Origin: Undaria pinnatifida
Taxonomy: Eukaryota > Sar > Phaeophyceae > Laminariales > Alariaceae
Assembly: GCA_012845835.1 (NCBI GenBank)
Contig: JABAKD010000026.1
Location: 6,503,014 to 6,567,013 of the forward strand
DNA length: 64,000 nt
Direction of reading: 5' to 3'
Shown here piece by piece: positions 21,280 to 31,039 of the stretch (position 1 is the first letter of the stretch; every line of letters begins with the position of its first letter). The notes beneath the pieces are model-generated. The model saw only the letters and a program-made list of their open reading frames with translations, did no database searches and was not told where the DNA came from. A program made the position numbers and the translations under genes.

Positions 21280-21900
21280 CATCGCTAACCTAACGTTCAA
21301 TTCGCTCTTTCCTTGGGAGGTAAGGTCTTCGATACCGCCATTGCCCGCTCCACAAAACCGAAAATCGAACAAAAAAACAAAAAAAAGTGCTCACCACCAA
21401 CCTAACCTACAATCTGCTCTTTCCCAGAGTGAGCATCGAAACCGCCTTTCTTCTCCACAAAACCGAAAATCGAACGAACCGACAAAGAAAAAAAAAAAAC
21501 GGATCGAGCAAATCGAAACAGCATTCCCGTCCACGAAAACGAGAATAGGAAAAAAAAAGGAGCGCCAACCACCAACCTAACCTACAATCCGCTCTCTCCC
21601 CGAGTGAGCATCGAAACCGCCTTTCTACCCTCCCACAAAATCCGAAAATCGAACGAACCGACAAAAAAATTAAAACCGGATCGAGCAAGTCAAACAGCAT
21701 CCATCATCCTGCCTGAAAAGTACCCCCCCCCCCGCCCCCCCGTCGCTTATCAACTACGACAACTACGACCCATAATCTGCTCCCCCCCCCAGCGAGCATC
21801 GACACCGCCTTTCTTCCGTTCACAAAAACGAAAATCGAACCATCCGACAAAAAATTAAAACCGAGTCGAGTAATCAAACAGCACCCATCATCCTGCCTAC
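21280..21900 (+). repeat. Degenerate tandem repeat 3' of gene 2
   Basis: Four to five units carry GAGTGAGCATCGAAACCGCC, CCACAAAACCGAAAATCGAA and CCAACCTAACCTACAATC. It lies within 300-900 bp downstream of the gene 2 stop on its strand. Confidence 0.72.
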
Positions 21901-21961
21901 CCCCCCCTCCCTCCCCCCGTCGCCTATCACGCAACCGCCGATGCCAACATCCATCCATCCA

Positions 21962-22118
21962 TCCAGTCCGATGACAATGGTGCCCCCTCCCCCCCGCGGC
22001 TTGGTGCACGCACGCAATGCCTGCCTGGCCGGTGAAACCCGACATGCTCCGTCCCCGCATTGTCAGGATCCGAGAGTCTACGAACATATAACTACGGCCA
22101 TGCATGAAATAATTACAC
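21962..22118 (-). repeat. Repeat R just after the gene 2 stop, opposite orientation
   Basis: Read on the minus strand: TTTCATGCATGGCCGTAGTT, AATGCGGGGACGGAGCATGT and GGCCAGGCAGGCATT. It begins about 40 bp past the gene 2 stop and is inverted relative to the three intron copies. Confidence 0.72.
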
Positions 22119-22156
22119 GCCCCCCCCATCCCCCGCCGCCGCTACCGCCGCCGCCG

Positions 22157-25100
22157 TCAGTCTAGCTCGTACGCCATACTCTGCAGCACTTCAATGTTCT
22201 CTTTCACTCCCTTCCCAACACCTGAGCAACCGAGCCCCCCATGTCCAGGAGCCAGCAACTCACCGCCTGCCTTTCTACTCACCCCACCCGGTCCATCCGC
22301 CTCCATCGCCGCCCCCGCTACCGCCGCCCCTCCGTCTCCTCGTAGACCTTGGCCACTTAGAACATTGTTTAGGGCTGTGGCCAGCTTGGTCACCGTTGTT
22401 GGGGTTGGCGTCACGCCCCACTCGTTCTGGGCGAATTTGACAATCTTCACCACCAAATTGTCCTCGGCAGTGTCGTGCGAGCACTGAAGCCATGCGGAAA
22501 AGAGGAGAGGGGGCGGGTTGTTTTGTGTGAAGAGACAAATGAACAACGTTGGCAGCGGTGGTGTTTGGTGTTGGTTTGGACTGATTTTACGACGGCCTCC
22601 CCCCCAAAACCAGCGTTTTTCTTTAACGAACGTTTCATGGCTGCTCGACACGAGCCCCCTCCGAACGCAGCGATTTTCTTCAACGAACGTTTCATGGCTG
22701 CTCGACACGAGGAATTCTGGATGCTTTGACAAGATATCTTCTTACATATTCTTGTTTGCAAAGGACTAGTAGTACTACTATCGAACGATGACGTCGGGGT
22801 GGCAAGGGGCACCGTAATTCAGGAGCCACGGCCGGGAGCTGGTCTCAAAACCGGCGATTTCGTTGAAGAAAAGTTGGGGGGGCTACCGTACAACGACTCT
22901 TCGGTGTTGCTGTTGATGGGTGCATACCCGTCCTATATACGTTCATGCCGGTATACGATACTTATATATGACAGCTGTATACTGGCATGTATCTACAGCG
23001 AGGCAAGGCGTTTTCTCACCTTTGCCGCATCAACGCTTCCAGCCAGCACCAACTCTGTCCTGTAGCGCTCGATTGACTCCCCCCCCTCACCTCCACTACC
23101 ACCCCCACCCCCCGCCGACACCTTCGCCCGGAAGGACAAGGACATCTTGTTCCCGTTGAAAACGTACCGAACGGATTCATGCACCACGTTCGCGACCGCG
23201 ACCACCCCGCACATCGTCTGTGGGGAGGCGGCCGGCAGAGGGAAACGGGTAGAGCGCACAGGTGGGAGGAAACCGGTCAAGGCCTCTTTTGCCCTTGGCA
23301 TCGTACTCGTTTTCAAGTGCATGGGAGGGTGTACTCATTTCATGCATAGCCGTAGTGACATGGCCATAGCTATTTAGTAGCTATTATTAGACCCTCGCAC
23401 CCCTACTATGCCGGGACGAAGCACGTTGGGCTTTCACCGTCCAGGCAGACATCGCTTGCACCAAGCGCGAAGCACCGTGAGGTGTCCGGCGAGTCGCACA
23501 AACGGTGAGCTGCATGCTTTAGTTTGAGTGTAGTTTGAGTGTATGGGGGTGATCAATTAAAGATGCGAGGACACCGATTAAGTCTTTTGTCCTTTACACA
23601 CTAGTTTTGGTGTAAAGGTCTGCGAGTCAAGTCGGTTAAAGATGAGAGGAGACCGGTCAAGCCTTATTTCGTCCTTACTATACTAGCTTTAGTGTACGGG
23701 GGCGGTCAGTCAAAAACACGATGAGACCGATCAAGGCCTCTCTTGTCCTTAACATAATAGTTTTAGTGTAGGGGGCGGTCAAAGACGCGAGGGGACCGGC
23801 CAAGGCCTCTTTTCTCCTTAATATCCTAGGTTTAGTGTATGGGGCGGTCTGTCAAAGACGCGAGGAGACCGGCCAATGCTTCTGTCGTCTCTCGTATACT
23901 AGCTTTAGTGTCGGGGGCGGTCAGTCAAGCAGGTCAAACATAGGCGGAGGTCGGTCGAAGGTATCTCTTGTCCTTGACCCAATATTTTCAGTGTGGGGGG
24001 CGGTCGAAGATACGAGGAGACCGGTCAAGGCCTCTTACGTCCTAAATATCCTAGGTTTAGTGCATGGTGGCGGCCGGTTGAAGATGCGAAGAGACCGGCC
24101 AAGGCCTCTTTTGTCCTCACTATACCAGTTTTAGTGTAGGGGACGGTCAGTCAAAGACGCGAGGAGACCGGTCAAGGCCTCTTTTGTCCTTACTATACCA
24201 GTTGTAGTGTAGGGGGCGGTCAGTCGAAGACGCGAGGAGACCGGTCAAGGCCTCTTTCGTCCTTACTACACTGATTTTAGCTTATGGGGCGGTCAGTCAA
24301 AGGTGCGAGGAGACAGCTCAAGGCCTCTTGTTTCCTAAAAATACTAGTTTTAGTGTAGGAGCGGTCAGCCAAGTCGGTCAAATATGCGAGAAGACCCGTC
24401 AAGGTCTCATTTATCCTTGAATCTTTCGGGAGCCATTTTCATCGACAAGAAAAACATAAAAAGTGCCATCTTGTCGCCGGTCCAGGAAGAGTGTGTAGCA
24501 GTAGGACTACGACAAAGCCCGTGCTCGTGTTGTGTACAGCCTGCTGACGTTGTACTGCGGACCCTGACGAGGTCCACAGCCCCATGCCCCGACATTTGAC
24601 CCAGGCAGCAGGGCCCAAAACACACACAAAAAAAAACAGGCAAAAACACCCAAAATCGCTCAAAATCGAGAACAAAAAAAGCAGCCAAAAACGCATGACA
24701 TCAAAGCCAAAAGACACCTCCAAAACGCCCCAGAACACCCCAAAGCACCCGCTACTCCTTTAGCCCGAACTGCTTGGCGTGACCAAGGCCGCAATCATCC
24801 CCTCGTTTCGACATTCCTTACCTTTCAAGCCTGGTGCATGCAACGTTAGCGGTAATACAGCACCGCATTTTAAGCGGCTTCTGGATACGAGGAGCGCTCC
24901 AAACCTCACCCATGCACTGACTTTCGACAAAAAAAACAAGGAAAGCGTACCTCGATAAGCTTGCAAAGATGAGTATCGAAGATAAGTATCGAAGATGAGT
25001 ATCAAAGATGAGTATCGAAGATGAGTATCAATGATGAGTATCGAAGATGAGTATCGAAGATGAGTATCGACGATGAGTATCAAAAGTGAGTATCGAAGAT

Positions 25101-27530
25101 GAGTATCAAAGATGAGTATCAAAGATGAGTATCAAAGATGAGTATCAAAGATGAGTATCAAAGATGAGTATCGAAAATGAGTATCGAAGATGAATATCAA
25201 AGATGAGTATCAAAGATGAGTATCGAAGATGAGTATCAAAGATGAGTATCAAAGATGAGTATCAAAGATGAGTATCGACCCTTAAATCGATCGAACTCAC
25301 AGCTCACGTATAAAAAACGGGCGTGTTTTTGCAGGCTTGCAAATATGAGTATCGACCCTACAATATATGCCCAACTCACAGCTGACGTTGTTAGAATATT
25401 TTTCATAAACATAGTGTCATGAACTCCAAACCTGCCTAGGAATATAAAACGTAAATCACAAAACATTCCAACGATGTTGAGGGACCTTTCGGAGTTGACG
25501 AGAGCCTCTTGAGTCAGATTTTTTTTCGGCAAAAAAGCTGCTACTACCCCTACCTTCCAGCTTAAAAACGCCTCGTCCGAAAGGGTTTTATAATATATAT
25601 TATAACCCTTTGAACGCTTCCGACGCCAAAATAAAGAAAACAAAAAGCTGATTACAGCACCGGCCACAAGAAATAATCCGAGCTGCTGCGGCTGGTGTAG
25701 GAGATAGATGTGTTCGCACCGCAACGCAGGAAGCTGTGGGACAAGCGCGAGGCATGACTACACTCGGATTTCCTCAAGCTTTTCCCTAGAAGCTTGATTA
25801 CATCGCGCTTGTTCGGGGTATTTCCATGAATCGGCCCCGAGTCATTCCACGCTAGGGGCGCAGCAGAAGGTTCTAAGAAATTTCTGAGCTCCTAATGTGA
25901 GGAGCTAAGTCAACATTAACATCAACATCCATCATCATCCACCATCATCCATCATCACCCGGAACACGACTTCGAAGGCGTTCGTTCGCGCAACCCGACC
26001 ACCATTTCTATGCGCTATTTACTACTAGTATTAATACTATTAATAATATTGAAAGTCCTAAAACAATTACACTCGTAAAATTGTCATCATAACCCATAGT
26101 TCCCTCGCTTGAGGAGCTCAAAAAAACAAAAACAAAAAAGTGATCCCCATACTGCAACCCCTGGCACCGTGCTACCGTGAGATGGCTCGTTGACACCCTC
26201 AAAGGGCTTAAACGTCCACCAAAACATCATGTCACCTTCTCGGTCTCGTTCCACTCGATCCTAGGGGCTTTGTCGTCGCGATCGTTGCGGTAGTAGCCGC
26301 AGCCCTTCAGTGCCACGAAACACAAAATGGACGGATGGACGGACGGACGATAGGTAGGGGTAGGGGGGGAAGAGTTTGTTGTGTGGGAGGGCGGGGTACC
26401 CATCTCATGCAGTGCCGTAGTTGCCACGCCATACAGCCAGCCCCCCATCCCCATAATGCGGGGACGGAGCACGTCGGGGTTTCACCGACCAGGCATGGCG
26501 GGATGGGGGGGGGGGCTTGGTCGTTCGTTCAAGTTTCCAGCAAAACGGCGTGTCTAACGTTTGCGCTGTTATCATTTCAAACGCGGAATACGTTCACGTT
26601 CGCGATTCGGTGGCCAGGCGATACAAAACTCAAGCAGCACTACCAAAATATAGCAAACGCAAAGCTCAGGTGGATGCTGCTGTGGAGAGAAATAGGAGCA
26701 GCAGCAGGAGCAACAGCAGCAGGATCATCACCCACAGCAGCAGCTGCTGCAGCATCATCACGCACAACAGCAGCAGCAGTATGCACAGCAGCTACGGCAA
26801 CAAATATTGGCGTCCTGCGTGAGCGAGTTAAGGGGGTGACGGCCAATTTCAACACACACTGCGTCCCGGATACAACAACTTTTGCATGAAAAAGCAGCGC
26901 TTTTTACGGCCGTATTTAGGAAGTTTTCAAAACCTCGCGGGTCGAGTCGGTTGGGTCACAGGGGGTGTGTTGGAAATCTCACGGGTCGGATAGGGTCGGG
27001 TCGGGAGGTTTTCAAATGTCACGGGTCAGGGCGAAGTTACCCTGATCCGATCCGACCCGCGAGAAGTGGTCTGACCCGTCAAAACCCCTGGAAAAAAGAA
27101 GCGGAAATGTCAACCCTAAATATCGTAAGAGAACAGCAACCAGATACGACAGACGACGCGAACAAGTGAAAGTTTCAAGTAAAATAACACTTTCAATAAA
27201 GTGCCGATTCAAAACAACTTGGCGGTTTCAATCAAAACACAGCTTAAAACCAAGCGGTAGCTTCAAAATAAAACGGCGACAGCAGAGTCAACCAAATGGC
27301 ATTTACAAACAAACGACAGCGGTTGCAACCAAACGACAGTGGTTTCAATCAAGCGGCAAAAGAATCATCCACACCACAAAGGTCTCAACCAAACAGACAG
27401 AACAAACCGACACAGCTCTCGACTCGCACCATAAATTCTTTCTTGAACTCGTAGCCTTCAATCTTCATCCAGAACTTGGAGCATGGGATGAACGGGGCAT
27501 CCTCCTCCACTTTCCTCCGGAAGAATCCCT
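22157..27530 (-). CDS. Gene 2: unrecognised protein, last four exons
   Basis: In minus-strand order the exons are 27430-27530, 26236-26304, 23020-23217 and 22157-22483 (stop TGA). Phases match at all three junctions (0/0), and the first listed exon begins with two bases of a split codon, so earlier exons exist upstream but were not found. The 230 visible residues read FFRRKVEEDAPFIPCSKFW, then GYEFKKEFMGCGYYRNDRDD across a junction, RIEWNETEKTMCGVVAVANV, VRYVFNGNKMSLSFRAKVS, a glycine-rich linker, YRTELVLAGSVDAAK, LVVKIVKFAQNEWGVTPTP and finally VLQSMAYELD. GYxFK..G.GYYR resembles a short signature seen in several eukaryotic proteins but does not identify a family. No signal peptide or membrane segment is visible in this part. 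Confidence 0.68.
22610..22905 (+). repeat. Inverted partner of 29285-29535, with internal 63-bp tandem duplication
   Basis: Two direct copies of TTTCATGGCTGCTCGACACG (about 22640 and 22690), then ACGTCGGGGT and GGGAGCTGGTCTCAAAACCG. At 29285-29535 the series runs in reverse (CGGTTTCAAACCAGCTCCCG to GTCGAGCAGCCATGATTCAT). It lies in a gene 2 intron. Confidence 0.68.
23320..23520 (+). repeat. Acceptor-side repeat R in gene 2 intron (copy)
   Basis: GTGTACTCATTTCATGCATA, GCCGTAGT, CCTCGCACCCCTACTATGCC, GGGACGAAGCACGTTGGGCT, TTCACCG.CCAGGCAG and CACCAAGCGCGAAGC. It lies about 105 bp from the acceptor of exon 23020-23217 (gene 2 runs on the minus strand). Confidence 0.78.
23527..24420 (+). repeat. 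74-bp tandem repeat, about 12 units
   Basis: Units read TAGTGTAGGGGGCGGTCAGT, CAAAGACGCGAGGAGACCGG and TCAAGGCCTCTTTTGTCCTT with 70-80 bp spacing from 23536 to 24353. The frame stays irregular and stops occur, so it is not coding. It lies in the gene 2 intron between exons 23020-23217 and 26236-26304. Confidence 0.88.
24958..25285 (+). repeat. 12-13 bp satellite GATGAGTATCAAA, about 25 units
   Basis: Near-perfect units GATGAGTATC(A/G)AA run for about 320 bp. The array is entered from GCTTGCAAAGATGAGTATCG and left through ATGAGTATCGACC..AATCGATCGAACTCACAG, that is, through the two halves of the dispersed CAGCTTGCAAAGATGAG element. Confidence 0.9.
25839..26188 (+). mobile_element. MITE, same family (copy 2, in gene 2 intron)
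   Basis: The left end GAGTCATTCCACGCTAGGGG and a decayed right end (CTACCGTGAGATGGCTC on the plus strand) bracket the family landmarks in order, with an inserted ATC-rich microsatellite at 25918-25962. It lies in the gene 2 intron, about 48 bp from exon 26236-26304. Confidence 0.72.
26393..26510 (+). repeat. Acceptor-side repeat R in gene 2 intron (copy)
   Basis: ATCTCATGCAGTGCCGTAGT, AATGCGGGGACGGAGCACGT and GGGTTTCACCGACCAGGCA match the other R copies. It lies about 90 bp from the acceptor of exon 26236-26304. Confidence 0.75.
26696..26818 (+). other. Possible Q/H-rich exon, antisense inside the gene 2 intron
   Basis: Bounded by AAATAG on the left and GTGAGC on the right, this 123-bp frame is open and phase-symmetric: EQQQEQQQQDHHPQQQLLQ, HHHAQQQQQYAQQLRQQ and ILASC. 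The interruptions inside the CAG tract are codon-like, but no partner exon was found. It may be only a microsatellite. Confidence 0.22.
26930..27090 (+). repeat. GGGTC/GGGTCGGGT repeat (copy)
   Basis: GGGTCGGGTCGGGAGGTTTT, CAAATGTCACGGGTC and an inverted ATCCGATCCGACCCGCGAG arm. Related loci are 9225-9285, 31240-31420 and 55862-56125. Confidence 0.7.
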
Positions 27531-27559
27531 CTGGCGGAAAAAATATCGCGGGTTGGGAT

Positions 27560-27745
27560 GGGGGGGGGTGTACTCAGTTTGTGCATGGCCGTAGTCTTAT
27601 GACCATAAAAACCCTCGCATCCCTACTCTGCCGGGACGGAGCACGTCGGGTTTTCACCAACCAGGCAGGCATTGATTGCACCAAGCGCGAAGCGCTGTGA
27701 GGTGTTCGGCGAGTCGCATGATGGGTGAACTGCATCCTTCCAAGA
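27560..27745 (+). repeat. Acceptor-side repeat R in gene 2 intron (copy)
   Basis: GTGTACTCAGTTTGTGCATG, GCCGTAGTCTTATG, CCTCGCATCCCTACTCTGCC, GGGACGGAGCACGTCGGGTT, TTCACCAACCAGGCAGGCA and CACCAAGCGCGAAGC. It lies about 30 bp from the acceptor of exon 27430-27530. Confidence 0.78.
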
Positions 27746-29600
27746 ACCGCTCGTAAGACGGACTTCGGCACCTTGTGCCTACTTTCTTGCTTATAGATGA
27801 CAGCTCCAATGAGTTACTTGTTTTCTGATGTGGCCACTCCAGAGACAGCAGTGGGTGTTACTATGTAACTGCCTCGTGGGTGCCTTACCATATCCACGCT
27901 ACGTGATGCGATCATTCCCCTTGTGCGGAGTTAGGGTTCTCCCTTCTGCACAATGTGATCTAACTCGATAACCATCGTGACCGCCAAAAAAAAGTAATGA
28001 TAATAAACGGTACCCTGATTGTCTAGCTCACGCAGTAACTTGCACGTTTTACAGCGTTGCCAACCAACGCCGACCCCGATATGCATATAACGTTTACAGC
28101 GTGTGTCAACCAAGGCCAACTATTATATATATACCGGAGAGTGGGGGGGGGACACGACAGGCGGAGATACGGAGGAACGAAAACAAACCCGATCAGAAAC
28201 GAATAGGCTCACGCTTCGGCCAATTTGAAATGGTCGACACTTGTCAGTAGGTCGTCGCCTCTCCCCCCCCATCTCCCCCTTTCTCTCCACCTTCATCTGT
28301 TGGTGTGTCTGTCTGGCTCTCCGCGTGCGTCTGTCTCCCCTCCTCACAACCCCCCCATCTCTCATCAATTTTTGACTCTCTTGCGTAACAGATGCCCTCC
28401 GTCATAATAAACCAGCATCCGTCAACACATAATAAATGACATCAGCACACCGCAACTTAACGCTCAACAACCGTGGACAAAAAATCAGCGCACCAACAAC
28501 TGACGCCCAATACCGCGCGCCACGATAGAAGAGCACCTCATTTTTCTTGAGGCTCTTGACTTGAAGAGCCCAATGGGTGACTTACATTAGTGGGCTTTTC
28601 AAAACCATGGAACTAACCTTAACCCTAACCCGTACGAAATGCAGGTCAAAGTGCCCCTTAATGAGGTCATAATGACGCCACTCGGGTGAAACGGTTGAAA
28701 AACCCAATAATGTGTATCACCGAGCTCCACGCCTCAACCAACAAACCGATTTTTGAGAAAACTGAAAGTGTAACTAACTTTCATTCAACAGAACCATGGC
28801 CTACTGTAGGTGTACAAAAAAATCACCTGGGATGACGCAAAATAATGAGATGCCCACCATTTTGGGTATAAAAAAAACGTTTATGACGCGAAAAAAGAAC
28901 GAGCTTCCGACCAGTTTGGGTTAATAACCCCTTCAGAGTCCTGAAACGCCTCCCAATACTAAATCCAAGCAATTTGCCCCCGAAAACGGCTTTTTTTCCC
29001 GTTGCAAAGGTCATTCAGAAAACATTTTAGAAAAACATTCTAAATATATACATATACGTCAGCTGTGAGCTCCGACAAATTTAGGGTCGACAATCATCTT
29101 CCGCAAGCTGCGTGATAGACCGGCCGCTTGTTTTTACAGGTGTACCATCATTTGAGTGCACCTGACTCCTACGAAAAGCTACCAATGATAAGGGTACTAT
29201 AGCTGATATACGTCAGCGTTTTTTTGCCAAACAACGCGACCTATATCGTACCACGCTTCTCTCAACCATGGCAACACTATTGAGTCTTACTACGGTAGCC
29301 CCCCCAACTTTTCTTTAACGAAATCGCCGGTTTCAAACCAGCTCCCGGTCGTATCTCCTGAAATACAGTGTTCCTCGACACCCCGACGCCATCGATCGAT
29401 ACGCCTTTGCACACAAGAAAACATGTGGATACTTTGTTTTCAATCGTATCCTTCCTAGTGTCGAGCAGCCATGATTCATTTGAAACGTTCGTTAAAGAAA
29501 ATTGCTGGTTTTTGGAGAGGCTATCGTAGAATCCGTCGATTGCTTCACCGCTTTACAACTGCACCTGCGTTTTTTTGGGGGAAAACATACTTGGAATTAG
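27746..29600. other. Intergenic or upstream intron, repeats only
   Basis: No exon for gene 2 could be placed here. The stretch holds TCAACAAAC-type satellite sequence at 28420-28520, an element at 28540-29040 related to 43680-44190 (CATGGCCTA..TACAAAAAAATCA), a CAGCTTGCAAAGATGAG copy (29037-29150, minus) and the partner of 22610-22905. Confidence 0.5.
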
Positions 29601-29605
29601 AGTGG

Positions 29606-29861
29606 GAGCCGTCCCACGGTAAGGGTGCGGCAGAAAGTCCCCGAGTTCCTCATATGAGGAGCTCAATATCTCACTCGAAAAATAAACTCGAATGCGTTCG
29701 TTCGCACAACCCGACCAAGCTCCTATGCCTTCAGTAGTCCTAAAAAAGTACGTCCTCGTGAAATTACTTCATTAACCGGCAGTTCCTCAAATGAGGAGCT
29801 CAATCGCCCAGGGACGTTTTGGCCCAATCCTACAACGGCAACCCCTACCGTGGGATGACTC
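29606..29861 (+). mobile_element. MITE, same family (copy 3, intact ends)
   Basis: Terminal inverted repeats of about 22 bp: GAGCCGTCCCACGGTAAGGG and, on the other strand, GAGTCATCCCACGGTAGGGG. The inner part has two GAGGAGCT palindromes and the CGTTCG..GCACAACCCGACCA landmark. This is the best-preserved copy by its ends. Confidence 0.8.
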
Positions 29862-30009
29862 GGCGGTAGGGGTAATGTTTTCACTGGTAAATGGGTTAAG
29901 GCGTTGTGGTGGCCTTGTGGATTGGAGGGGGGGGGAGGTTTGGGCAAGAGTGCTAGATTACCTGCGTGGTGGTGCAAACCAACTTTCCATCCCATTTATT
30001 GTGATGCTC

Positions 30010-30174
30010 GCACTACTCTCGTTGTTGTTGTTGTTGTTGTTGTTGGTGTCAGTGTTGGTGTTGGCGTTGGTGTTGATGTTGGTGTTGGTGTTGGTGTTGG
30101 TGTTGGTGTTTTTGTTGGTGTTAGTGTTAGTGTTAGTGTTAGTGTTAGTGTTAGTGTTGGCGTTGGCGTTGGCG

Positions 30175-30247
<73 letters not shown>
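30010..30247 (+). repeat. GTT/GGTGTT microsatellite
   Basis: Blocks of GTT, GGTGTT, AGTGTT and again GTT over about 235 bp. The six long poly-Leu, poly-Val, poly-Asn or poly-Thr frames across it are artefacts. Confidence 0.92.
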
Positions 30248-30339
30248 GGGCTGTCGTAGTGGGATAGTTGGTTCGAGTCGTAGGCGCGCGCGGCAGTGCG
30301 GGCTCATACAACGTGAAGAGCAATCAGCATACCGACAGT

Positions 30340-30815
30340 TATATACATCGGACTGGGCAGATCATATCCCCATTGATCTGTTGATGATCTGCTGAAGATC
30401 TGTGTCTGTCAAGGCAGATATATCTGTGGTCGATACGATCTGCGTGGCCTATAGACCATAGTTACACACATCCAACTGGACATATCATATCCCTATTGAT
30501 CTGTTAATGATCTGTCTTTTAGGGCAGATGCACGTCTGGTTGATACGATCTGCATGGCCTATGAATTATAGTTACACACATCAGACAAATCATGCCCCCA
30601 TTGATATGTTGATGATCTGTTGCTGATCTGTGTCTTTCAAGGCAGATAGATACCTGGTCTGTATGATCTGCATGGTCGATATAGATCATAGTTACACACA
30701 TCGGACAGATCAGATCCCTGTTGATACTGCTAAGGATCTGTTGGTATATTTGCCTTTCAGTGCAGATATATACATATCTGGTGGGTACGATCTGTGTGGC
30801 CTATAGATCATGTTG
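30340..30815 (+). repeat. About 115-bp tandem repeat, four units
   Basis: Each unit holds CCCCATTGATCTGTTGATGA, TCAAGGCAGATA, GATACGATCTGCATGGCCTA and ATAGTTACACACATC. Spacings are 128, 108 and 120 bp. Further GATCTG-rich, decayed sequence follows to about 31020. Confidence 0.85.
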
Positions 30816-31039
30816 ACGGGTGAGCGCCGGACGAACGATCTGCACGGTATAGCACATGTTTCCTGGGTTGGACCTGTACAGCACAGATCCTGAACAACGT
30901 ATCACAGCGACAAATACAGGATCTATATGATCTATATCACCTATATGACATGTATGATATATACGACTATATACTCCATATCGTGATCTGTTAGCGGTAT
31001 GAACAGTTCACGGTCTACACACACCAGCAAGATTTTCTT

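Noticed and set aside
15300-25285. CRISPR-like array (24-bp or 12-bp repeats)
   Set aside because: Repeats are contiguous without unique spacers, and the genome is eukaryotic.
29791-30395. Poly-Leu, poly-Val and poly-Asn frames up to 163 codons
   Set aside because: Produced by the GTT/GGTGTT microsatellite.
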